64,000 bases of DNA. Source: Phoebastria nigripes. Its lineage: Eukaryota > Chordata > Aves > Procellariiformes > Diomedeidae. Made by a program: the position numbers and the translations under genes. How positions within the stretch are numbered: position 1 is the stretch's first letter; every line of letters starts with the position of its first letter. Positions 10,001 through 24,800 of this stretch are shown here, in pieces. Where the stretch lies: NCBI GenBank assembly GCA_035582835.1, contig JAYKAV010000431.1, positions 19,662-83,661 on the forward strand. Direction: 5' to 3'. The notes below the pieces were generated by a model. It had not been told where the DNA came from, made no database searches, and worked only from the letters and a program-made list of their open reading frames with translations.

Positions 10001-11879
10001 TTACTTACAGTGTCAAGTCATGGCACCTATCTTGCCGGTTTCCCCAGCTATAAAATAGGGATACTATTCACTACAGATACTAGCTTTAAAAAAAAAAAAA
10101 AAAAGTTCAAGGTAAGCTGATAGTGTTACAGATGTTCTTGCTATGAAATTATTGTGCTTCAAGGGACACAAAATGGATAGTATCAAAGCCATAATATCTG
10201 CAAATAAGAACACATTACTTACCCATGTCCCTTCCCCTCTTTTGCAGTTAAAAGTGGCTTCAGACTTCCAAAAGTAAATCCTGTCCAAAATAGTAAGTTT
10301 CTACTGTTGAACTTATCTCATGGTTACAAATGACAGCCGCAACCATTCTCTTAAATGGAAAGCACTTGCCTTTTTGTACAGCTAGAGGAGTTTCATTTGC
10401 CTGATCCATAAAAAGAAACAAACAAGGCAGCTTCTTTAATGTTTTAATGCTTCTTTAAATCTGCAGTGAGACTCACTTAACTCTCTAAAATGCAAATATA
10501 GGCTGATCTATTGCCTTGGAAATAATNCTCAGAAAGTCCCTTGGTTTGATTGTTGTGTTTCTTGCTCGCCAATCTCTCCTCAAATCTTGTTTGCTCTCTT
10601 TACTCCAGTCAGACTCATAGATTCAGTCTAGTTTGGGAACTAAATGGATTATACTCTATTTTAGCCATAGTCATGCATTCCAAACTGACTGGATGCTTTA
10701 TTGCTGGAGGAACTCAAAACAAGCACAGGATGGCCTCAAAGCTAAGTAAGATGCCACACTGGTGGCCAGAAATGCCTTCAGTCTGATTTGAAACTGAGAA
10801 GGTCGTGTGGCTGTGAGTAAAGATGAGCTACAGAGGCAGCACTTGTGTACAGTGCTAGATTCTGCAGAACAGGTTTGGTTAGGTTAACGCTATGCCAGCG
10901 ACTGGGGAGAAAACCTCCTCAAAACCATGATACAGTGTTTGTAGCCCAGTATACTGTGGGCATGACCTGTTTCTTGGCACTCATAGATTCCAACGAATTC
11001 TCTTTCAGAGACGGTGTCAGACACAATTATATACTACTACAATATACAATGAACTCCTAACTATATAGTTACAGCCCTTCTAAACCCCTAAGNGCCTGCC
11101 TGACTGCCTCTGCTGCAAGAAAATAGAATAAGGAAAGGGACAGAGGTGCATGGTAGAGCTGTGGGGAGTGCCCAGGAGAAAAGGGACTGCTGGTGTGACA
11201 GGAGGTGTGGATGGTAACCACTGCTTCTGGGAGAGGCATCCCCTACTCCCGCAGTAGTTGCCACCCGTGACAGCAGGGTGTATCCTGCTTGGCAGCAGTA
11301 ACAACTGTTGGGACTTTACAGCGCTGATGTAAAAAAAGAAGGCATCTTGCTGACTCCCCAGCAGCCTCTGTCCTTGGCAGTTTCCTACTTTGCCAACTTT
11401 AGAGCTGGACCTGAAGTCCAGCTCTCACTGGTTCACTGCCAAAGGAGCTGGCAAATTGTGGAGCATTACTTAAAACATCCTAGTTATGCACAGCCACAGT
11501 GTGTAACGCTACATGATTTCCTGCTAAAAGGAGAAAATGTCTAGCTATGTGTCAAAGGATTTGTGGACAGAGATGCAAGCACTTAGTTCCAGGTGAAGTA
11601 CTGCTTTAAATTCTTAGGACAAATTCAGCATTGCCAAAATACCAATGCTATTCTAGTGGAACTGTTGCTGTAGCCATAATGGTCCAAGGTTACACAACAA
11701 ACAAGATTTGCAGGGTGAAACAGTCGCTTATTAGGCCAGCAGATGCAACTGGAAAACATGGAAAAGCTATGGGCATGGGAGATTTCTTACACTAGGTCTT
11801 GCTAATTCTATTTTAGAGAGCATGTTGGATTTCAGTACAGGAATTGAAATACAGTATTTTTATATATGCTGATGATGTA

Positions 11880-12720
11880 CNTTTTTACTCACCATCTCCT
11901 CACTTTTCTTGCTTGATTTGGTCTTTGATTCTCTTAAAGCTTCCATTTCCTTTGTNCCAGATCTTTTCTCTCTCTCGCATACTGAAATCCCTGCCAACCA
12001 TCCCCAGGCTAGGGATTCCCCCAGTACCTCCTCCTGATGATATTTCCTCAAACTTCATTCTCAGTTTCACAAACTCTTCCTCAGTTCTACTCTTCTTGCA
12101 CTGTAATGAATACCAAACTATCATTCTGGTTCAGTTTTCTCCATCTTTGACTCACCCCTAGTTTCCTTCATTTCTGTGATCTTTTTTCCTCTCGTAGGGG
12201 AATATTTCTTCCATGAAAAAAATATCAGAATGTGTGGTTTTCCTCTTCCCCTTAGCTGTCCGCCTGCCTAACTTTCCATCTTTAATTTCTCTATTTATCT
12301 TTTGTCTCAAATGTATGAATTTTTCATCTTCCTCTCCACCTCCTGCTGAGCTCCATCCCAATTCCTGATCTCCTTAATTCTGCTCCTTAGTCTTTCACAC
12401 TTGTTTGGCTTCTCTCTAATAACAATATTCTCTTTCATCTCAAACAATTGATTCCGCTTGCATTTCCATCTATTGCAGCATTTTCCTTGTGGTTATCAGC
12501 TCACTGAGCGTGCTATTTACAAGTCTCTTGCAAGTTCATTTCATACACTCCAGTCCTATCCTTTCTTATTATGGATTCCACCCATCAGATTGTTGTGCAG
12601 CCTCTCTTCGCAAGATTTCCAATATGCCCGTTTTTATCCATCTACACAGCTAAACGTCTTGCCCACATCTTGTTGGTTTATATCTCATTATGACACCATT
12701 CCTTTATATAGGATGAACAA
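11880..12720. other. Long pyrimidine-biased, strand-asymmetric stretch
   Basis: About 840 bp in which the plus strand is strongly enriched in C and T in short mixed runs, without being a simple repeat. The complementary strand therefore gives open frames rich in Lys, Glu and Arg, which I regard as compositional. No family is recognised. Confidence 0.35.
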
Positions 12721-12839
12721 ATACAGTCATGTGGGCTGAGCTGAGCAAATGCTTAACTAAAAAACAAACAAAAATTGCATTAATAAAGAATAGATCAGGA
12801 AATACTAAAAATCATTGTCACCATTTTATTGATAGTGTA

Positions 12840-13200
12840 TTCTCCCTGCTGCATCATGTTCAGTTCTTTTTCCTTTATATCAAAAAGTATACAGAAGAAG
12901 TTGAATGAGTTTCAGAAATGCATGACATATTCAAACTAAGATACCAGCATGAAAAGAGCCTGAAAAGTCTGAAATTATGTAATTTGGAGGATTATAATAT
13001 CATATCATAAGACATGATATTATAGAGGAATACAAAGCACTGAACAATAAAGTGAAGCAAAGCCATGGGTACCTTTTAACCCTGACAATGTAAGAACTAG
13101 TGGATCTTAAATGAAGAAGGGAAATGTTTAGAACATTATTTACACAACTCATAATTAGCATGTGAAACTCATTGCTCTAAGGTACAAAAAAACCAATGAA
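12840..13200 (+). mobile_element. Old CR1-like LINE 3' remnant (probable)
   Basis: The succession TGAAAAGTCTGAAATTATGT, a GAGGATTATAAT block, TAGAGGAATACAAAG, then AATGTAAGAACTAGTGGATC and a GAAACTCATTGCT segment resembles the 3' end of old CR1/L3-like LINEs in sense orientation. It is highly diverged, and the limits are approximate. Confidence 0.4.
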
Positions 13201-15747
13201 CTTTAATGGATTCTAAAAAGGAGGNGGCTTTTCTCTGCACAAGAAAAAGATGTGGTTATTTTCAGGTCACTTAAGTAAATTCCTTCTTTCAGGGAACAAG
13301 TACCCAAGTGACTGAAGGTAGGACAGATTTTCCCTTCACAATATAATTGAGAAAGACTGCTGTGGGGCTTCCTGGTGATTCTTGTGAACTGGCTTAAACT
13401 GGCAGAAACAGGAATTTCAACTGATGCAATACTGGACAGATACAGTGCTAACATTCCTCTGTTTCTATGCAAAACATTCTATTTCTTCCTTGAAATGAGC
13501 AGTTCTTAAGATGAACATGACATGCAAGAAGTCTGCAGGCTTGTGTGTCATACTAGTCAGGAACTTGGTAACCCGTCACCACAGGACACAATGCAAAGTT
13601 TATTCACTGTGAGTAAGTCAGTCGCAGCAATAAAGCAATAGCAAGGCAAATGTGACTGAATCAACACTGCATGCACAATACTTAGTTTCCCTACTGAGGC
13701 CCTCTACATGATACAGTTCAGCGTCAAGTACCAAGAGTACGCAACAGGGGGAAAAAGTGTCACTGTCAGTGTCACAGCTTTGACATAAAAATAAATTCCC
13801 CGGGGAAAGCCCAACTACACACATATATATTATCCTTGACAAATGTGCATTCAGTCCATTCTTAATCTCCGTGCAAAAAATCATTAACATTTTTACAACC
13901 TACCTAGAGGGTCTAGCTGAGTAGTTTTCTTCACTGCCAACACTTTTATTTTATGCTTCACTTCAGTGTCTTTAGTCAAAGACTAAAGTTTTTAAGACCA
14001 TGACTCCTCAACTGGCCTCCTGTTCTATAACCACTTTTCACCCTTTTCAAAAATCATCATCATATCTCTGCAGTTGCCTGTTTTAGACTGATCCAACTTG
14101 ATCCTTCTAATTTTTTTAAGCTCTCCGTTCTCTGTATTCTTGACATTATCCAGCTGAGGTTAGCCCAGAGCTAACATAGTACTTCAGCTGAAGTCTTACT
14201 AACAACAGAAAGAGCATATTTAACAAATGTCAAAGCTCCAAGGCAGCTTTTAACGGCGCTTCAGTCACTATGCCCTTCCAGTTTGACAGTGATCCACTGG
14301 AACAATGCAGCATTTGTTTTCTTACAACAGGTTATGCAGTTAACTAATAGAAATCTTGTGTAATCAGTGTTTCCAAAGTGTGCTTATGAAAATACCATGT
14401 GGGATCTTATAGCAAATCAAAGTCGGTATGTATGATAGCTGCCGCTTCTTACTTCTCCTCTGGTGTATTGATCTGTCAGGGAAAAAAAATTAGATGGGCT
14501 TGACTGACTTCTTGGCAACTCCATGCTAGCTGTTAATCATCTTCTAGATGCTAACAAGTTTATCTATTTCAGTATTTTCCAGGAATTGACATCAAACTAG
14601 TTGATGTTAACTATAATTTCTCAGCTCTTTCTCATGCCTCTTGCCCCATTTTATACACAGATATTGTGCTTGCCCATTTCTGATCTTATGAAATTTCTGC
14701 CCTTCAAGTTCTTCAAGGTAAGCACTAACATTCCTGAGATTGCTTCAGTCTCTTCTCCTCATTGTAGATAAGTGAGATGAAGTAATAATAAAATAAGACA
14801 AAATACCTTATTCAAATCTGTGTAAGTGTAAGGAAATGGAAGTTCCTGTATAAGGTGGTGGGGGGGGAGGGGGTGGAGAGAGAGCGATCCATGATCAAAT
14901 TGCTAGAAGGCTAATACAAAAAATGAAGAATTAGCCTGAAAAAAAGAAATATTGTGGGGCCATGCTAACAAATTCATTTTCTTTGTATCTATAAAATGTC
15001 CTATATGTGCAGATCAAAGTATTTTAACATTTATTGTTGTGTCTTTATAGTCAGAAACTAGATGAGTAACCACCATAGAAGCTTAAATTATAGTTGTAAT
15101 TTGTACCTGCTACAAAATGAGCATTTTATTTTATGAGGATGAAGTTTCTCTTTGTGCAGGGAGAGTTACCACTAGATATCCACTCCTCAGAGCTATTCAG
15201 CATTCAGTGGTTTGTCAAGTTAATAGTAGCTTACATTACATTTACAGCATTAATGCCATTAGTATAATTCACAGAGACTCTAAGGAGGGGCTGACACAAA
15301 GGCATTACTGTGGTGATCCCCAAAAAAGGACTGATGAGGTAAATTAAAAGTTTTGGGTTTTTTCCCAGACTTATGAGTACACTCATAGGGAGGGAACCCT
15401 ATGAATTTTATTATGAATATATACTTCTATTGCATGAATACTCATCTGTGGATCATACTGGGAAAAGATATTCATACTGACTCAAAAAATATCCCTTCCC
15501 GAGTGACGCATCATTGTATGTGAAATTCTGGATTCCACGTATGCAATTAAATGCTCTACTTTTCTAAGCATCTCAGTCAACCCTCTGGATAAATAGCCTG
15601 AATTGCATAAGTGCAATGTGTTAAAACCCATGAGCTAATATATGGTCACTAGGAAGTTTACATGCCCACTGGTATGACTTACCTGCCTCACCCACCTAAT
15701 GTGAATTATAATTGGTTTGAACATAAGGAGAGGCCTAAAGTTTTCTC

Positions 15748-15753
15748 TATAAA
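15748..15753 (+). promoter_or_regulatory. TGM3: TATA box of the TGM3 orthologue
   Basis: TATAAA in the context TTTTCTCTATAAATGCTG lies 94 bp upstream of the start codon at 15847. A start about 30 bp downstream (near 15780) would give a 5' UTR of about 65-70 nt with no upstream ATG. A TATA-driven promoter fits a tissue-specific epithelial gene. Confidence 0.65.
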
Positions 15754-15846
15754 TGCTGCCACACAACCAGAGCTTGAAGTCTTATCATATAGGCCTACAG
15801 TTGCTCACAGAAATACAAAGTCCAAGGCACAGAGGAGCAAGGAAGC

Positions 15847-15853
15847 ATGGCTG
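15847..15853 (+). CDS. TGM3: TGM3 coding exon 1
   Basis: Only ATG GCT G before the donor GTAAGT. Start context is favourable (A at -3, G at +4). The third codon is completed by CT from exon 2, giving Met-Ala-Ala as in mammalian TGM3. The exon lies 7.4 kb from exon 2, so it was placed by phase, the TATA box and family structure rather than by similarity. Confidence 0.75.
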
Positions 15854-18800
15854 GTAAGTAAAAAAAAAAAAAAAAAAAAAAAAAGTCTCTTTGTGCATAA
15901 GGAATGGGCAACTGAATAATATACCGTATGTTAGCTTTCTCTGTGGGGTTATGTTTTGTAAAGGGCTCTGAATTGTTGGAATACACTACATTTTGAGATT
16001 ATGAATAGGTTGTTTCAACATTTTTCTTTTCTGAATTTTCCAAAAGACACAAACAAGGAAAAGAAGATAATCCGTCCATTACCATGCTGGAGTTAAGTAT
16101 TATAAAACCACAAATAGAGNAGAAGAAGTTATGGCAAACTGCAAACTATCTTTTAGCATGAAACTTAATGAATCAGAGAGTAGTTCAGGTATGAATGAAT
16201 CTTGTGTTAATGGGAATATTTGTGCCAAGAATAGACTACAGGCTAGATTCCTTCCTGTAGATTCAGAGTCAGCAAACTGCCATGCCATTTTAACTATTTG
16301 TTAAAATTAGTGTGAAAGGCAAAGGCACTTTAAAATACAGACAAAGCAAGCAGATGTCCAACAGTGAGGTCTTAGGAGGAAAGATATTAAATCAATACAC
16401 TTTAGCAAGGTTGGCCATGTTCTCGCTTAGGCCTGACTTGCTAGGACCTCTGTAAAAATGTATAATGAGGCCTGAGTGCAGATGACGCCACTTTCTCTCT
16501 TCTAGGCATAGAGCTCAGGATGTGCTGGCTTTATGTGACATAGGCTTGAAAAGCTTAGGAAATTAATAAAAAACAACCATCCACAGAGCAGAGGCTTGAG
16601 CGCAGAAATGACACACATTGTTTTCCCCTCATGGAGGTTAAAAGAGGCACGGTTACCCCATTCTCACAGTTTTAGGAGAACTGATTGCATGTACTCTTAG
16701 GACACAAGTGTTNGTCCATATACTATTATTTGAAATAATTCATGTTATTGACTTGATCTACTTGTGCTAGCATCCCTCAACAGCATCTGCTGTTTGCCTG
16801 GCCTGATGATGCTTAGTTAATGACTGTCTCAATGCATCTGCTAAGTGTAATACCATCTAAATGTTTACCTGTTTAAGAGCAGAACATAGGCTGGGAGGGA
16901 ATCAGGTGCATACGATAGGTGTATTGATTCCATCATAAATCTCTCCACTGAGCAGAGCTTAAATAAATGGCAAAACACAATTTGATAGGTCAAGCTGGAA
17001 GATTGGACTGAGTAGAAAAATCCTTCTTTTTAACAAAAGAACTATATGGTAAAGTGGACAGTAAAAACCTTCATCTACAGCAGTGGGGAAAAAACCACAA
17101 ACCAATTGTTTCTGCATTGTAACACTTCCTCTTAAGCAATGATTTGCCAATAACTTAGCCAAGACATTTTAGCAAGGTGATCCCGAAAAACTTCCTCTTT
17201 AAGTGTCGTACACCAGTCTATCCTTCTTAACCACAATTTTCTCATCACACGAAATGCAAGAAGCAATAGCAGCATTTAACGAACAAACTGGTATTTGCTG
17301 ATCATGGTCAGCACTTGCTTGTGAAATACCCAGGGCCCAAGAAATATCCAAGCCCAAGTTCAGTTGGAGATGTCAAAAGTGCCTGGGGATGCTCCTCACA
17401 GTGCCACACACAATTTTAATGTAAAAAACTGTGAGGGTCTGCATGCGGGTGTGTGTGCACAGAAGTGTTTTCACTCCCTCTCTGTCTCCCCCCATCGTCC
17501 TGCCCCCCCAAGACACACATCCTGCAAATACACCCACTTTTTTCCCAGAAAGTTTTTATGCATCCGTGGGCCAATCTCTAATGGATCTACTTTAACAGAA
17601 TCCAGAAGTGGTGCGTAAAGAAAAGGGGAAAACACCTAAAAAGATCCTATAAATTTGATAGCATGATTTTTTTTTTTAAGGGTTTTGATAGTCTGCAGCA
17701 CACTACTGCTACTAAGGATTCAGCAACTTGTTTCACAGTCTCACACTCAAAATAATTATCTCAACTGCTGTCTGTCACTTTTAAGCTTCAGTGTCATTAC
17801 AACTAAGGCGTGGGTCACACCTGCAAGCATCTTGTTTGTGTATTAGAATTAAGAGCACTTGTCTGCAGAATGGGACAACATGTTGGATTCTTAGAAGAAA
17901 TGAGCAGAGCGATGTAGTAATGGGAGCCTGCAAAGAGGCATTCTTTGCTGATGAGTGTGCAGCAGTAGCTGGAAGTTAAAACTTCCAAATAATGTCTGTA
18001 CTCCATTCCAATGGAAGAGATGTGTGCATAAGTGGGAGAGGTAGGGGAAATACATTTAAATATAATAGGCTATAAATAACAGGGTGTGTGTGACTATGTG
18101 GGAGCTGTCCAGGGAGTCTAGCATAGGTTCATCCCAGTCTGTGTGCTGTCCGTTTGGCTTATTTTTATGTACTGGTCCCATGGTAGTTTTTGAAGTTCAC
18201 ATATTGGTACATGTCACTACTATGTCACTGTCAGTCTCCCTTCTGGAACGAGCCATCTCATCTGGAATGAGCCAAGATCTCAAGAGAAGATCTGAGCCCA
18301 GCTAACAGGGTAGCCTACTTTACACAGACAATATGGGAGCTGACTGTGCCAAGTTCAGCTACCTTCAAAGTCTGGCTATTGGAGAACTTCAGGAACAATC
18401 AGGAACTTTAGGAAGGCTTCAGGCTGCAGCAGGCTGCAGGCTTCCATTCAAAATGCCCCTGCTATTTGGGGCATTGTGAATGGAAGAGGAAGACAGAAAA
18501 TAAGAAGTATGTCTTGGACAACGTCTAGGGCCCAGAAGAGATCTCAGCCAAATGCTTTTGCATATGGACTTGACCAATCTACATCAGGGGGTTCTAGTCC
18601 TGAAGCGTGCTGATGCAAGTCAGTCCATACCACTGTTCTGGGGGCACAGGTCTCTCTCTAGTGTGGTTTACAAATACAGTATAGCTGTAGAAAACCACTT
18701 GACTTCCTGTATCTAGGATAGCAGGAGTGGGTTTTGCTGATGAAATTCCTTGCTTAATTATCCAACGAGGGAATACGAGGGGAGACAGAATAGCCCAAAC

Positions 18801-21800
18801 TTCTCAGGGTACTGAGGCGGTCCCCAGTGAGTCATGGCCATATAGTTGTAGCATGGTGCTTTAGGGGTATGTAAGGAAGAGCTGTGCTCAGAAAGAATAA
18901 AGGAGTAGATAGGCTATTCTAGGGACTGAGTTCCTATCCTGAAACAGAGGTGCAATTAATAATAGGTGACATTTAATAGAATTCAAGTGTCACTGCGGAT
19001 TCATACAGAGTTGGTGGGGAAGAGAACGACAATGCAAAGAAGGAGAGAAAGTAATACTGAGGGGAATTAGTCTATTACAAAAGATGTCCTTCACTGTTCA
19101 GTGCTGAACTCTTCCTCCTACATATTCATTTCTTTAACACAGTTATTGGAGTGAGGGAAGAAATCTGGGTATCACTGGAAAAGGATGTCATGAGTTATAT
19201 GACTGAACCAGTTTGCAAAAGACGATTCTGATATAGCTTATTCTGGGTACATGAAACAAAATACTAAAATGGCTTAGAGCTTTCATTTTCTGAGGTCCAA
19301 AAGAATCTTCTCTTGCTATCCACCAGAGTTTCAAGCACCTACCTGTGCAATTGTTACATTTACAGCCACCATACAAGCTCTGCAAATACCACTTGGCTTA
19401 CAGGAAGCTGCCTGGGTCAGATGCATTCTGCTTGACTAGTATTCTGACTAGTGTTAATATTTCTCATTAATTCAACCTTCACCCTTAATCTTTAATCCAA
19501 AGGTCCGGTATGTATCATTCATCTGTTTTACAAACAAAGCACACCAGAGGCCTGCAAGGCAACTTAGCCAGAGCTGGGAATAAACACCAGAAGCTGATGC
19601 AACAGACGCAACTTGTTCTCCTTGCCATACTGTCTTCCAGAATAAATGGACTGTATCTGTTTTTTGGAACATGCTGTTTATAACTATACTATCATGCCAT
19701 CAAATACCAAAAACAATTATGCCATTGACCTATAGGACAATGATATCCAGCACNCTATTGTTGTCACACAAAAAAAGGTGAAACGTGACCGAATAAGCAT
19801 CGGCAGCTATTTGGTGAATAATCACTGACTTTTTTTTTTTTCTTTCAACAGTAACTAATCTTTCTATCAAAGAGAAACGGTTTGCTATGTATCCAAGGAT
19901 AGGCTGAAATCTTAAAGCAAATTTATTCTGAAAATTGTTAGTGTGACATTTAAGAGAATTTAAAAGTATGGGTAGGATAGCGTAGCTTAACATTTGAGAC
20001 CTCTAAAGTTTGGACTTAACATTTTAAAATCAAATTCTAAGAAATTTTAAATTTAAGAATTAAAGTCTTATCATTTTAAAATCACAATTGGGCTTTGCAT
20101 ATGATAAAACTATAGTCCCTCTTAAGATTAAATATTACTAATGAACAGAGATTCAAAGCAGCAGTCTGAATTATACTCAGTTAAAAACTTTCTTCTAATA
20201 ACACCTTTTTATAGGAAATATGAATAAAATATGTCTGCATATGAAATGGGTTGAGCAAGTTCCAATTCCAGAATTTCCAAACAGGATCCAAACCTGAAAA
20301 TAGAACAATTTGGGCTGCTGAATACTGAGCCCAGCCAATTAAAACTCTGTATTTGGGAAGGCATATAGCTGTGACCGGTCCAGCATAATGGGCATCACTC
20401 AGAGGTGTCCTTAAGACTGTGCATTGAGTACATCAAATTTTAGGGGTTGTTTCATAAAAGTATCAGAATTAGTCTGTCTCTCTCTCAACAGAAAGTGGAG
20501 CCACCTGCAAAGCATAAGCAAAAATCACTCTCCTTGAAATTAAGCCAAAGATATTTGTGCACAAATTGGCATTGCCAGTTGCATGTTCAGAGATATCCTA
20601 TCAAAAAAATAGTAGTGTGCCACCTGAAAACAATGATAGCTATTTTATCACAAGTCACAAATGTACTTACCTATCATCTCTGTAGTGTGTCATGCAAATA
20701 TGACATGGAGTGCTTGTCTATTTAATGTTGTTAAACAGTAATTATGTGATAAATGAAAAATCGGTTCTTTAAATTTGGCCTGATTAAATTTGGGGCAGAG
20801 GCAATAGCTTGCTCATTGTTTTGCAATTACTACAATGCAGCAGAAAAAAAAAAAAAGGCAGCTCCAGGAAAACAATGGATTCAGTGAATTAATTTAAAGA
20901 AAAAGTCACCGTAAATATTACTCATGAAGTATTCAAAATTAAAAACAATGTGGTGCAAGAAGGAGTTATGCTATTCCTGTAAATTTTATCATTATAACAG
21001 AAAGAAAAGCAACTAAATGCTGAAATTCTTATAAATGTAAATACATTAAGAAACTCTTAACAAGTGGCCAGACTGTTAGGGATAAGTATTGTCCAAGCNT
21101 CAGATGTTAAGTTGCAAGGAAATGAGATCAGGATGTGGGGACTGAGAGAGCGAAAAATGAATGAAAAATGAATCCTCAAGCCCCCTTGGTCAGATAAAGG
21201 CTGGGGAGCAAAGGCAGCTATTCAAGCTCCACCCCCCCAGGAAATATTGCAAACAGCCAACTTTACACCTAGACTTTTAAAGAAGTGAAAGGCACCAGCC
21301 ATTCCTTGAGTCAACAGAAGTAGAGGAGGCCATTCAGAGGAAAGCTCCAGAAGCTGCTTATACAGGACGTATTGATCAGATATGGGCCAAGGTGAGCAAG
21401 GGGGAAGCCCCTTCTGTGGTGCTCTGTTTGTTATTTTCTTGCATCCATACCTCATATTCAGTTCTGTAATGGACACTGAAAGATCACTACTTCTCTAAGG
21501 AGTTTTGATCCAAGAAAAAAAAGGAAGAGAAAATTCTTCCATCAAGAGTTAGGAGAAGGATCTTCACAGGAATTGCATTTTTTCACTTATTGTGCGCATG
21601 GGAAAAGCAAGCTTATCAGAATGAGATTTGGGAGAACAGGTATATTATCTGATGTAAAAATGTTGTATTTTGCACATAGGAAGGAAGGGTAAGTCTACAG
21701 CTATTTGAAGTTGTCAGACAAGTGCAAATGAGAGACTGACAAATCTGACTTAAGAGAAAGAAGCAAAGCAGAACTTGAAGAAGGTATCATTGCAAAGGCT

Positions 21801-24800
21801 GAGGGAAGCTACAATGAGCAGAGAAGGTTGAAACCTGAAGTTAAGGCAGAGAGGATACAGAAATTTAGGGGATTTTTTTTTTTGGTGGTTTGTTTGTTGC
21901 AGTGGGGTTTTTTTTGCTTACATGCTAATATTTATACATATGCAAATTGACCAGTTTAATAATTATTATAAATGGTGCTTTTCCAACCTTGCCAGGTAAC
22001 TCCTGCCTTTCTAAAGACAAATCTCCCCCACCCCTCAGCTTGTTCTACAACAGATGTGCTTCATTGCTAAGTTTCTGAAGATGTTTTTTTTTTAAAGTAG
22101 GTACGTTCCTGAAAGATCAGAGTACATGCTGCTCACCTCAATACTGTAAAAAAACGTGTTACCCCNATTTGAACTGTGACTGCATTGCTAAGACTACTAA
22201 TGTAGTTATTTCAAGGCTTGCCTAAACTTGATAAACTTAAGATCATGTAAAAAAATCTTTACACTAATAAATCTGGTTGAACGTGGGATAATGATTTTTT
22301 ACTCAATAATGGCACAGGGTAGCTGTGTTCCACTACTAAGGACCACACTCTTACTCTTTCCTAGTCTCCCTCTTTGTGGGGGGAGGAGGGGATGGAGAAT
22401 AATAAAAATATTTTTAAAAAGCACACAGTGCCCTTAGGAAAAAAGAAAAACCAACTTTTTTTCTTCTGTACTTCTGCACTTCATTTAAACCATCAAGCTA
22501 TCTTCTAATGGAGAGCCCTCCATAGGCTCTGATGATGTCAGAGCCAAACCAATCTCAGATGCTTATTCTTTGGCCTCTGATTGAAGCCATAGTTCACATG
22601 CAAGAGCTTTCTGCAACATATTATTTCACATACATTATTTTAGTAGTGTTCTCTCTCCAATTCTGCTGTCTCTCCCACTGCCAAATGACAGCCCAGTGTC
22701 CATCAGCATATTCTTGTTAGATGCTTCCAACAGATAGCAGCTGTCAGTTATACCAGAGGTACACGACACATAAATGGTGCTAGAGACCACGTGTCATGGT
22801 TTAAAATGCAGAAGTGTTTCTCAGCTCAATCAGGTTTCTTTATTTCTTATTCAGAGGCAGCAAGGCTGTGCCTCTGTTAGTATAACACCATGTCTTGGAA
22901 TGGATGACACCTTGAAAGAATTAGCTGAGTTCAGCCAGATTCTTTATCCAAGTAACTCACAAGTATTCAATTCTCTCAGGGTTCTCTTCTCTTAGATGCC
23001 TTTCTGATTTTTCTTTAGTACCGGATATACTACTACTCCTATATTTAATTATGCAGATAATCTATAACAGTCTATGCAAGGTGGAGTCTCTCTCTCAAAA
23101 AAAGAAGGTTAAAATGCTCCAAATATATTATTTCTATTTTTGGTGGAAACCTCACATGGGTACTAGTTACCTGTAGAAAGTAACACGCAATTGAGAGTGT
23201 GTCTGTGCTCCTTCCTCCTTGGATGTACCCTCAAGTTTTCTTGCTCTTCTCACTTTTTCATAGCTGCAATGCAGCCAAGCACCAACTGGCACCTGAAAGA
23301 AAATGCAAGAGATCACCACACAAGTAAATTTTCTAGCAAAGAGTTGATTGTGAGGAGAGGACAGGCCTTCATTGTCACCTTCAATGGAACAGAACAGCCT
23401 GAGCAAAACTTAACATTCATCGCAGAAACAGGTATGGCTCCCCACTTCTTTCACAGAGTAATGCTGCCTCATGACATTCTTTTGGCCTGATATCCACTGT
23501 AGGGCAGCAAGATAATACCTCGGAGCCAACATGCTGGTTCACATAGCCATGGAACTGTTTGAGGTGTTTGTTGTATTACTCCCATCTCAGCTAGCAGTGA
23601 TAGCTTCCTTCAGCTTCCAACATATGGCACGAATTCATCTGAGGGAAAGGTTACATCCCTGCTGAGTTTATTGATGACTAAATCTCTGTTTCAGCAAGCT
23701 GGGGAAAAAAATGTTGTTTATTTTCCTTAAAAGGTCCAAAACCCTCAAAGCTGGCTAAGACCCAGGCCACATTTGGTATCTCCAGCACAGTGAGCAAGGA
23801 GAGCTGGAGTGCAGTTCTACAGTCTACCAGTTCCAACTCTGTGAGCATCTCCATTTCGAGCCCACCTAATGCTGTCATTGGACGTTACAAGCTGAGTGTT
23901 CAAAGTACTTCAACTGGCAGCTCCTCTCCAGCAAGCCTTGGCACTTTTGTTTTGCTGTTTAACCCTTGGTCTTCAGGTATGAACATGCTGAATTTCCCCT
24001 GAAGGAACTAAGTTGCTTGTAGCTTCATTAATATTTGCAGCTTCTCCATTTGATCTATACTTCTTTAATATGGGGGCTGAACATTTACCACATAATGTAT
24101 CAGTGAGAAAAGAAAAGGGTTTAACAGTTTCTTAGGACCTTCTGGTACATAAAATCAGCTCTGTATCATGTACTTACTGGAGAGCTCCTTGCCCTGAAAG
24201 ATTAAGTTCTGCTTAAGCAGATTAAGTTCTGCTTTTGCCAGAGCTTCCCTACTTCTGCACAAGTTTAGAAGAGTGCATCTGGTCTCTGTAGAACCAAGAA
24301 GAGAGTCTTATCTACCAGCTGCCATCTTCTCCCAGATTTGACAGTGTCATACCTCTGTCTTCACTCAGACACCCCCCACCCCTTTATCTAATTATAGGAA
24401 AACCTGAGTTTCATGATCCATTTATAACAGCAAGAACAGCAAAGGGTGGATATCTGCAAGCATTCTTACTGCTGGAGACCAAGGCTCCTGAGGTTTTGTT
24501 TTATTTTGCCTGCTGTGGTTGTACGTACCTCTGTTTTGGCTTTTCAGGTGATGATGTGTTCATGCCTAACAAGGCCGAGTGTGAGGAATATGTGCTAGAA
24601 GAGTTTGGCATCATTTTTGCAGGCAATAAAAATCATATCAACGGCTTTGGATGGAACTTTGGCCAGGTAAATGCAGCACTGAAATACCAGACAGTGTTTC
24701 GTGCTCTGGTTTTCACATGAACTGGGTGACCAGGGCTTGTTTGCTTTTTCCAGTTCATCGCAGTCATAGACCTCTGAAGAGCAGGAGTCTGGTATTGAAA

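Larger units (their letters stand above)
7061..15740. other. AT-rich intergenic sequence, no gene recognised
   Basis: I see no transglutaminase-like exon, tRNA, or convincing splice-bounded open frame on either strand. Open frames here are short and carry no recognisable motif. Apart from A/T homopolymers (for example A18 near 10087-10104), one old LINE-like remnant and a strand-biased stretch listed separately, nothing is assignable. Distal regulatory elements of the transglutaminase cluster could lie here but cannot be called from sequence alone. Confidence 0.5.

Noticed and set aside
15662..15919. 85-codon open frame across TGM3 exon 1.
   Set aside because: It runs through the TATA box, the leader, the donor site and the A run; only ATG GCT G at 15847-15853 is coding.
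24196..24238. Short direct repeat of GATTAAGTTCTGCTT in TGM3 intron 3.
   Set aside because: Two copies only, within ordinary intron sequence; no sign of function.
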